A DNA stretch of 64,000 nucleotides from NCBI RefSeq assembly GCF_009696275.1, contig NZ_VUMI01000023.1, forward strand, positions 1 to 64,000. Reading direction: 5' to 3'. The notes beneath the pieces are model-generated. The model searched no databases, was not told the origin of the DNA, and worked only from the letters and a program-made list of their open reading frames with translations. Shown here in pieces: positions 57,982 through 64,000 of this stretch (the first letter of the stretch is position 1; each line of letters starts with the position of its first letter). The DNA comes from Eisenbergiella porci. Its GTDB lineage: Bacteria; Bacillota; Clostridia; Lachnospirales; Lachnospiraceae. The position numbers and the translations under genes are program-made.

Positions 57982-59590
57982 CTACCGGGTGGGCATTTAT
58001 ATCCGCCTTTCCCTGGCGGACGGGGACGGGAAGGCCGAGAGCGACAGCATCGGCAACCAGCGGGAGCTGATCCATCAGTTTTTAGACCGCCATCCCCAAC
58101 TGAAAAATGCGCCCCGGACGGAGTTCGTGGACGATGGGTACACCGGGACCAACACGGATCGCCCGCAGTTCCAGGCGCTGATGAAGGAGCTTCGCGCCGG
58201 GGCCATCAATGTGATGGTGACGAAGGATTTTTCCAGATGCCACCGGGACTATACCCAGATGGGCAACTATCTGGAGTGCGTCTTTCCCTTCCTCGGCGTC
58301 CGCTATCTCTCCGTCAATGACAGCTATGACAGCGATGATTACAAGGGCATGACCTCCGGCATGGATGTGGTCCTGCGGAACATCATCTATGAGGCGTACA
58401 GCAAGGACCTGTCCGTCAAGACCACCACGGCGAAGATCATCATGATGAAGCAGGGCAAATACATAGGCAGCTTCGCTCCCTATGGCTTTCAGTTCCATCC
58501 CACGGTCCGGAACAAGCTGGTGATAGACGGGGACTCGGCGGCGGTGGTGCGGCGTATCTTCGATATGACCTTGCAGGGGATGGGCAGCACCGCCATCGCC
58601 CGCAGGCTGAACAGCGAGGGCGTCCTGACCCCCGGCGCCTACTTCCGGCTGAAAAATCCGGGGAGCGGACGGTTCCGCAAAGCCTCCGAAAAGAACGGCT
58701 GGACGGCGGCCTCGGTGCTGAACATCCTCCACCAGTATGAGTACACCGGGGCGCTGGTGGGGCGCAAGCGGTACAAGGCCAGCCTCCATGAAAAGCGGAC
58801 CGTCCCGCAGGATAAGTCCGACTGGATCATCTATGAGGGGGCGCATGACGCCATCATCAGCAGGGCGGACTTTGACCGGGTGCAGGAGATCATCCGGCAG
58901 AGGCCGAGGCGGGCAAAGGGGATACCACAGGAGTATCCGCTGAAAGGGCTTCTCAAATGCGGCAACTGCCATAGGACACTGAGCCGTATCCACAGTTCTG
59001 CCGGATACTACTACCGATGCACAAAGAGTAAGGCGGATGAGAACAGCGATTGCCCGAAGGGAAAGCTGTTCTCCGAGAAGGAGATCGAGGGCATCATCTT
59101 CCGGGCGGTCATGCAGATGCTGGCGATGTGTCAGGAGCGGAAAAAGCAGAAGTCCTCCCTGATGCTGACCCGCAAGGAGCGTATCGCCGCCTGTGTTGCG
59201 GAGCTTCAAAAGCTGGAACAGCAGCAGGAACGGTACAGGCAGGAGAAGTTCCGGGCCTACGAGGATTACAGCGGCGGGGCGCTGGCAAAGGACGCCTACC
59301 TGAGACAGCGGGCGGACATTGACGGCAAACTCGCCGCCGCCAAAGCCGAACAGGAGGCGCAGGAACAGCTTTTGTCTGAACTGGAGCATCTGGCCTTTCA
59401 GGATAAGGCGCAGGAGGATGATGTGTTCACTTCCTTTGCCGGGGCTACGGAACTGACGGCGGAGCTGGCGCAGACATTCATTAAGGAAGTGCTGGTATCC
59501 TCTCCCACCGAGATCGAGATCGTCTGGAAGTTCCGGGATGTGTTTGGAGGCCATTCTGATACCAAAGAGGAGGAAGGACATAATGGATAA
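57974..59590 (+). CDS. Large serine recombinase 3
   Basis: 538 residues from ATG 57974 inside the end of the previous gene. Catalytic S13 in VGIYIRLSLADG; VTKDFSRCHRDYTQMGNYLE core; zinc ribbon CGNCHRTLSRIHSSAGYYY...C; coiled coil at about 390-470. Having three large serine recombinases in one operon is a recurrent layout at the right end of Clostridia ICEs; they may form hetero-oligomers or act on different sites. It overlaps the small recombinase gene by 8 bp. Confidence 0.92.
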   Translation: MTDYRVGIYIRLSLADGDGKAESDSIGNQRELIHQFLDRHPQLKNAPRTEFVDDGYTGTNTDRPQFQALMKELRAGAINVMVTKDFSRCHRDYTQMGNYLECVFPFLGVRYLSVNDSYDSDDYKGMTSGMDVVLRNIIYEAYSKDLSVKTTTAKIIMMKQGKYIGSFAPYGFQFHPTVRNKLVIDGDSAAVVRRIFDMTLQGMGSTAIARRLNSEGVLTPGAYFRLKNPGSGRFRKASEKNGWTAASVLNILHQYEYTGALVGRKRYKASLHEKRTVPQDKSDWIIYEGAHDAIISRADFDRVQEIIRQRPRRAKGIPQEYPLKGLLKCGNCHRTLSRIHSSAGYYYRCTKSKADENSDCPKGKLFSEKEIEGIIFRAVMQMLAMCQERKKQKSSLMLTRKERIAACVAELQKLEQQQERYRQEKFRAYEDYSGGALAKDAYLRQRADIDGKLAAAKAEQEAQEQLLSELEHLAFQDKAQEDDVFTSFAGATELTAELAQTFIKEVLVSSPTEIEIVWKFRDVFGGHSDTKEEEGHNG

Positions 59591-60005
59591 ACCGAGAAAT
59601 GTTGCGGTCTATATGCGGGTCGCAAGAGCGCCCAGGGTGTGGATATACTGCCGGGTGGCAGCGCCGGACGCCTTTGCGCTGAGGACCCAGCAGGAAGAAC
59701 TTATGGCCTTTGCCAAGGAAAATCACTATGAGGTCATGGGCTGCACCGCCAAACAGGAAACCGGCACAACAATGGTCCGCTCTGGGCTGGCGGAGATCAC
59801 CAATGCCGCCCTCCGGGGTGAGATGGATATTCTGCTTGTCCTGAACGCCACAAGGCTGGGGCGCGACATCTGGAGAACGCTCGAATATGTTGGCTGGCTG
59901 GGAGAACATAATGTGGAGGTCGTCTGCCTGAACGGTGAGCTTTCCAACCGGGAAGTGGGGCGACTCCTGCGGACAAAGCAGGCTATGCAGGGCGGGGCAA
60001 TTTGA
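59583..60005 (+). CDS. Small resolvase-like protein lacking the catalytic serine
   Basis: 140 residues from ATG 59583. It has the resolvase N-terminal fold (TQQEELMAFAKENHYEVMGC; MDILLVLNATRLGRDIWRTL), but the place of the nucleophile is Ala: both YMRVA (A14) and IYCRVA (A26) replace the usual YxRVS. It has no DNA-binding C-terminal domain. So it cannot cut DNA in the usual way and may be a regulatory subunit of the three recombinases, for example a directionality factor. It is the last ICE gene before the right end. Confidence 0.82.
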   Translation: MDKPRNVAVYMRVARAPRVWIYCRVAAPDAFALRTQQEELMAFAKENHYEVMGCTAKQETGTTMVRSGLAEITNAALRGEMDILLVLNATRLGRDIWRTLEYVGWLGEHNVEVVCLNGELSNREVGRLLRTKQAMQGGAI

Positions 60006-60032
60006 CAAGTGAGTTTCCCCTTTCGCATGAAG

Positions 60033-60110
60033 CGGATGCCGGAGGCGGTCTTTCAGAAGAAGGACCAACAATCACCTCCGGCATCCGTAAAAAATTTGGT
60101 GTTTAGTTGA
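60033..60110. other. Right-end region of the ICE: long inverted repeat and probable attachment junction
   Basis: Perfect 13-bp arms CGGATGCCGGAGG (60033-60045) and CCTCCGGCATCCG (60075-60087), 29 bases apart, then TAAAAAATTT. About 20 bp further a recombinase frame begins without its N-terminal part (60107). The hairpin may end transcription of the recombinase operon; the bases 60088-60110 are the likely att junction. The exact core cannot be set without the left end or an empty site. Confidence 0.6.
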
Positions 60111-61399
60111 CACAAGGAGACTTTTCCCGGTTTGGGCGAAACAGCATTGAGACTGGCTATTTCATTGAGCGTGTGTTTCCGCTGTTTCACACCCGGTTCA
60201 TTTCCATCAACGATGATTTTGACAGCGATCAGCACAAGGGCGATACCGGCGGTATGGATGTGGCTTTCAAGTATCTAATCAGCGAGTATTACAGCCGGGA
60301 TATGTCCATCAAGACCAAAAGCGCCAAGTACGCCAAAATGCAGCGCGGTGAATACCAGAGCAAAGTTTGCCCTTACGGGTATCGCAAAAGCGCCGATGGC
60401 AGAATGGAACCGAACCCGGAAACCGCTGCTGTGGTACAGCTCATTTTCCAACTTGCCGCAACCGGAATTGGAGCGGCAGCCGTTACCAGGGAACTGTTTA
60501 AGCGAGGCATACCGACCCCAGGAGAATACAAAGCAGCTCATGGGCAGCAGTACCACGATGTCTCACGCTCCCGTGGACGCTGGAGCAGTTCTACGGTTCT
60601 CCGTATCCTGGAGGATGAACGCTATATCGGCTCCTATGTCATCGGGCGTCGTGCAGTCATTGAAGTAGGCGGCACACGGAGCCGCAGGAAGGACCGGGAC
60701 AAATGGTTCATTATTCCCGACCATCATCCGGCAATCGTTGATAAAGAACTATTTGAAAAGGTGCAGGCTGTGCAGCGCCGGTTTTCCTTGCCGACCAGGA
60801 AAACCAGGGAGTACCCACTGAAAGGCAAGGTCTATTGCGGCTGCTGCGACCATGCACTCTCCCGCATCGCTCAAAAGGTACCGTTTTATATGTGCCGCCA
60901 TTCTACTGCCGAGGTGAGCAGCCGTTGCCGCGATGTCCGGGCAGATGCTGCCAGTCTGGAAGAAGCAGTCCTCCTCACTTTGAAAAAGCAGCTGGAAATC
61001 CTGTTGCCCGTACATGAGGACGGCACCATTCACCTGGAGTCCACCGCTGCCAAATGCTCTGAGTATGAGAAGCAGTTGGAAGCTCTAAAGGACCAGAAGC
61101 AAGCTCTCTTTGAGCGGTATCTCCTGGGGCAGATCGAGCTGGACACTTATAAATCGGAGAAAGCTGTTTATGACGCAGAAATATTAAAAGTCAAAAATAC
61201 CTATGCAGCTGTCACCGCCCAGGTAAAGCTGAAGCAAGAAGAACAGGCCCGCCAAAGCAGCCGACAAGAGATTGCTCACTCGATTGCGGAAGCAGATGTG
61301 CTAACCTCCGAACTGACCGATCTGCTGATTGAAAAGGTGTATGTATTCCCCGACAACCGCATTGAGATTGTTTACAAAATCCATGACCTCTTTGAATAA
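60107..61399 (+). pseudogene. 5'-truncated large serine recombinase (disrupted target gene)
   Basis: 430 residues remain, opening QGDFSRFGRNSIETGYFIER, which corresponds to about residue 65-70 of a complete recombinase. The catalytic serine and the first arginines are missing. The rest is intact: recombinase domain, zinc ribbon CGCCDHALSRIAQKVPFYMC, coiled coil and C-terminal VFPDNRIEIVYKI. A TTG at 60107 could start translation but would give no active enzyme. Base composition is lower in GC than the ICE recombinases. The simplest reading is that the ICE inserted into this resident gene and that the 5' part lies at the other ICE end, outside the window. Confidence 0.82.
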
Positions 61400-61417
61400 T
61401 TGAAGATACAAAAACGG

Positions 61418-61460
61418 AAAACCCAGGCTATCAAATCCATCTTGGTAGCTTGGGTTTTCT
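61418..61460. terminator. Terminator after the truncated recombinase
   Basis: AAAACCCAGGCTA pairs with TAGCTTGGGTTTT (about 61419-61459; one G.T), flanked by A and T runs on both sides, so it can act in both directions. Confidence 0.75.
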
Positions 61461-61479
61461 GCTTTTCAGAATTATATTT

Positions 61480-62200
61480 TTTTGTCGTGTGCTTGACATA
61501 CGGGTGTCTGAGATCATGGAAGCGGACTGATTTTAAACCGTTTTTTCTGAGAACAATCTGAAAGTGCTGTGTTATGTAATTCGGTTTTATCAGTACTCCC
61601 ATATGATCGACATAAATATAATCCAGATAATCCATACAGTAGGAACTGCTGCATAATTTTTGATTTTCGGCCTGCAGCTTCCAAAGCTTGGACAAAATGG
61701 CCTCGAATGGTCCTAAAAGGGGCAGCGTTCGAAGGCTTTTTTTAGATTTAGGCCTGTCTTTGTAAATCATTTTGTATTTGCCGTCTACCATGGCCTGGGT
61801 TACAGTATGTCTGATTGTAATCGTCTTCTGCACAAAATCGATTGCTTCCCATTTCAGCCCTACGATTTCACTTCGGCGAAGTCCATAATAGCTGCCGAGC
61901 AGAACGGCAAGTTCAAGCGGATCGCCATGGAATATCTTGAATAAATTCATCAATTCCTCTGAGTGATAGATGGCTGAAACGAAATTGTTTTTCTTTGGAC
62001 GAATCACTCTGTCTGCCGGATTTGATAAAATTAACCCTACTGAAAAGTGTACTCCAGAGCAGAGCGTATATTTGCATGTCTGTGAATTACTGTATTTGTG
62101 GAAACCTTGCGTTCTTTAAGCTCATAGGTGTAGTACTCCTGAATATATATGGGATTTTTACTGGTTCCGTCTGTATTATAACAATCACTGTATCCATGAC
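61480..62200 (-). pseudogene. Tyrosine recombinase (phage integrase) remnant, frameshifted and truncated
   Basis: Minus strand. The upstream part, about 62200-62040, encodes the core-binding domain (YYTYELKERKVSTNTVIHRH, ANIRSALEYTFQ) and then hits TAG. The rest continues in the next frame from about 62045 (GLILSNPADRVIRPKKNNF; YYGLRRSEIVGLKWEAIDF; MDYLDYIYVDHMGVLIKPN) up to FHDLRH. After HDLRH (about 61506) homology stops, so the catalytic Tyr region is missing. The first catalytic Arg (GLRRSE) is present. It is therefore dead: one frameshift near 62040 and loss of the C terminus. An in-frame GTG at 62007 gives an apparent gene that is only a fragment. Confidence 0.85.
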
Positions 62201-62226
62201 GACAGGCAGGATATCTGGATGACAGG

Positions 62227-62597
62227 CAGCATCAGGTGGATTATCTGGGCATCCGGCATCAGGCCCTGCTGGATATGGCCGACTGGTGTGAAAAGGGGAT
62301 TGCGCCCGTGCCCTCCACCAATTACCGGGTAAACGACGGACAGATCGAGATCCCGGCAGGCGCAGCGGGCTGCAGCCTGTGGCGGATGCTTATGCCAATG
62401 GAAAAAAATGTGTTACCGTAAAGGCGGGAGAGGCTGTTGTATTCACCGCGGATATTGAGACGCTGCCCGGTGCCGGAAAGGTGACTGCGGCCGCATGGGA
62501 TTATGAGAAAACGGATGATTTCAGTGAATTTATACCGTTTGAGAAATCTGGACCGGGTGCGGGTGATTGTGGAATAACTCCTGTGGGATCCATATAG
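62227..62597 (+). pseudogene. Frameshifted fragment resembling the C terminus of a secreted hydrolase
   Basis: Two overlapping frames give one protein-like sequence: HQALLDMADWCEKGIAPVPS, STNYRVNDGQIEIPAGAAG in the first, then VADAYANGKKCVTVKAGEAV and FTADIETLPGAGKVTAAAWD in the second. The frame change falls at about 62360-62372. This recalls the C-terminal part of secreted alpha/beta-hydrolase-like proteins with a PKD-like domain; I cannot name the family. No start codon or N-terminal domain is present. A decayed host gene or old cargo. Confidence 0.6.
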
Positions 62598-63502
62598 TAA
62601 GGACGTGCCTGCTAAATCCTTTTTCTCCCGGAATCTGCAGTTTTACCCGGTTTGGTTCCCTGGGCCAGAATCGATATATGGCAGAGAGAAGAGGATAAGA
62701 AGATGGAGTTCATCGCACTGGTCAGGAAGCTTGGGTATGAAAAAAGGATGATAGACGTACATTTCTGGACCAAGAATTCGTAAATAAATTGTAAATAAAC
62801 GGCTTATTGTGCTTTGAGAAAAGAACTGCCACGCTGAAAATTAAGTTTTCCTATATTTCCAGCATGGCAGTTTTTTTAATAATTTATCATTTTCCTGATT
62901 CCCCGGCGTAGGGCAGAGCGTGCAGGCTTTGGATGTAGTGACATCGGGCGGGTTAGGGTTGGAGTTATGATAATAAATACAGCCTGCCCGAAAAAGCGGA
63001 TAATTCAAATTCCACTGTTTTTTCTCAAAATATTGTTCCGTCTCCGGGTACCTGTCCGTTCCGCCGTACTGTTCTATATCGCTTGCAATAAGCAGCCGGA
63101 AAGAATGGTTTTTTATTAGAAGCTTTTCCTTCAGTCAATAATGGGCTACTGCTTGGAGAAAACTACAGACCTCACCGCGGAAGTATGAACCAGAACGAAA
63201 TCCAGAAGCACGCTGATATCCATTTGGTGGTACAAGGAACTGGAGTGAAGTTTAGGATATGATTGCTGTATGGAGAACAGCTAATACAGCAACAGAAAGG
63301 GAAGGTGGTACTATAAGTTAAATACAGCTTTATAATACTGAAATTGTAAAAGAGAGACCGGAAATCCTAAAAATATAGGTTTTTCGGTCGTATAAAATAT
63401 TTATTTTCTATCAGCATAAATAAAAAAGTGCAGAGTTATTTTTATTCAATGTTTTTTAGTGAAATACAGATATTATGTGATACTACAAACTATGATAAAA
63501 GT
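62598..63502. other. AT-rich decayed intergenic region with two terminators
   Basis: No gene longer than about 90 codons with a start and ribosome site is seen. A minus-strand open stretch at about 63136-62850 lacks an ATG and a family. Two hairpins with T runs: AACTGCCA...GCTG with CAGC...TGGCAGTT (62824-62877), and GACCGGAAATCC with a TAGGTTTTTCGGTC-type arm (63355-63389). A 26-codon frame at 62703 (MEFIALVRKLGYEKRMIDVH) has no ribosome-site support. This looks like gene decay. Confidence 0.55.
62824..62877 (+). terminator. Rho-independent terminator in the right flank
   Basis: AACTGCCA and GCTG on the left, CAGC and TGGCAGTT on the right, one C.A mismatch, followed by seven T. No intact gene ends at it. 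Confidence 0.75.
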
Positions 63503-63814
63503 TTACGTTGACCCTAGATCAAGCTTCTGCAATGACTTAAGAAAACTAAGTAAGCTGTTTTGTTGCTGGGGTGACAAACGGTCAAAATATTGAAGTAATT
63601 CATGCTGCTTTTCTGTAATCGGATAGGACTCATTCGTTTCTGCAAAGAACTGGGCAAGAGTTATCCCGAAAGCGTCACATATTTTCTGGAGATTTGGAAT
63701 ACTGGGTATCGAATCTTTTGTTGACTAGAAGGATATGGTAGACTGTCTGATATTTGCTATTTTAGAGAGTTCGTACTCACTCCAGTTTCGTAAAATATCT
63801 GAAAGTATGACGGA
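63503..63814 (-). pseudogene. XRE-family regulator with an internal stop
   Basis: Minus strand. The frame gives NWSEYELSKIANIRQSTISF, then TAG (63725-63723), then STKDSIPSIPNLQKICDAFG, ITLAQFFAETNESYPITEKQ, HELLQYFDRLSPQQQNSLLS and a stop at 63503. This is a small Cro/CI-type regulator; relatives have a tryptophan near the stop, so TGG to TAG is likely. No good start codon lies upstream before the stop at 63815-63817. It is probably inactive. An 11-bp palindrome lies just upstream (63851-63878). Confidence 0.75.
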
Positions 63815-63850
63815 TTATGAGGCTGACCGAGTTATTCCTACTTTTCATAT

Positions 63851-63878
63851 ATAATTTTGCCGTAAATGGCAAAATTAT
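63851..63878. promoter_or_regulatory. Operator-like palindrome
   Basis: Perfect 11-bp arms ATAATTTTGCC (63851-63861) and GGCAAAATTAT (63868-63878) around GTAAAT, between the XRE pseudogene and the promoter of the gene at 63970. It is a likely binding site for the regulator that decayed. Confidence 0.6.
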
Positions 63879-63889
63879 TTAGTGCTTAG

Positions 63890-63918
63890 TTTACTTATAA
63901 AAACAAAAGAAGTATAAT
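63890..63918 (+). promoter_or_regulatory. Sigma-A-type promoter for the last gene
   Basis: TTTACT (63890-63895) and TATAAT (63913-63918) with 17-bp spacing; the gene starts about 52 bp downstream. Confidence 0.6.
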
Positions 63919-63969
63919 ACACTTAATAAAAGTGACATTTGCGTCAAAAATATTTAGTGAGGTAGAAAT

Positions 63970-64000
63970 ATGGAAATAAAAAGAGATGTGTATTTGGAGA
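63970..64000 (+). CDS. Start of a gene, perhaps an AAA/DUF4143-type ATPase (partial)
   Basis: ATG 63970 is preceded by GTGAGGTAG. Only MEIKRDVYLE is visible before the window ends. This opening is common in the ATPase family with a DUF4143 C-terminal domain of Lachnospiraceae, but ten residues cannot prove it. Confidence 0.4.
   Translation, partial: MEIKRDVYLE

Noticed and set aside
58082-59581. 499-codon open frame on the minus strand, and many similar long minus-strand frames over 1-22 kb and 51-60 kb
   Set aside because: They are mirror frames of GC-rich genes with clear protein motifs on the plus strand; they have no ribosome sites and no family resemblance.
62850-63136. Minus-strand open stretch of about 90 codons
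   Set aside because: It has no ATG/GTG start with a ribosome site, overlaps a terminator, and its translation resembles no family I know.

Overview
The window holds most of a large integrative and conjugative element (ICE) of a gut-type Clostridia bacterium (Lachnospiraceae/Oscillospiraceae-like), its right end, and about 4 kb of degraded flanking DNA. The organism type is inferred from gene content: C40 peptidase, DUF4315, DUF4366, topoisomerase III, a giant methylase/SNF2 helicase, MobC, a MOBP-type relaxase and tandem large serine recombinases is a set well known from Clostridia ICEs. By eye the ICE core is GC-rich, the cargo intermediate and the right flank clearly AT-rich. I did not compute exact values.

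Layout. (1) 1-24343, plus strand: the transfer module. It opens with the 3' end of a group II intron that interrupts a VirB4-like ATPase gene, of which only the last 80 codons are present. Then come a membrane NlpC/P60 peptidase, DUF4315, an SH3b/DUF4366 surface protein, small proteins, an HExxH protein, topoisomerase III (with a hairpin-bearing insertion in its zinc ribbon), a C5 methylase, several DUF/YodL/TTRAP proteins, the 2841-residue methylase-helicase (with tnpV embedded in another frame), MobC, a CHC2 primase-like protein and the relaxase. (2) 24349-24611: a terminator and seven consecutive hairpins. (3) 24650-31855, minus strand: a signalling block with a 7TM pseudo-histidine-kinase, a histidine kinase, a NarL-type regulator, a receiver-like protein with Glu in place of the phospho-Asp, a solute-binding lipoprotein without a transporter, and a membrane-spanning LuxR-type regulator. 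(4) 32230-49360, plus strand: an envelope block with zinc-ribbon proteins, homologues of Bacillus YdjI (SPFH), YdjG (zinc ribbon plus TM) and YdjH (TPM), a DHH phosphoesterase, DUF4428 and eight lipoproteins. (5) 49425-50567: two XRE regulators. (6) 50568-51063: a non-coding, hairpin-rich leader. (7) 51064-54474: MazF-like, ParB-like, DUF6551-like, radical SAM and DUF6870-like genes. (8) 54620-60005: three large serine recombinases plus a small one lacking the catalytic serine. (9) About 60075-60110: the likely right end of the ICE, lying against a serine recombinase gene that has lost its 5' part. (10) 61400-64000: terminators, a frameshifted and truncated tyrosine integrase, a frameshifted hydrolase-like fragment, an XRE pseudogene with an internal stop, and the first codons of a new gene.

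How the parts work together (inference). Regions 1, 2 and 6-8 move the element. Regions 3 and 4 look like one cargo unit in which extracytoplasmic sensing is linked to an SPFH/TPM/zinc-ribbon membrane complex and a set of lipoproteins. They are divergently transcribed from a 370-bp intergenic region that carries a 51-bp-spaced direct repeat. This cargo is the best candidate for an undescribed system here.
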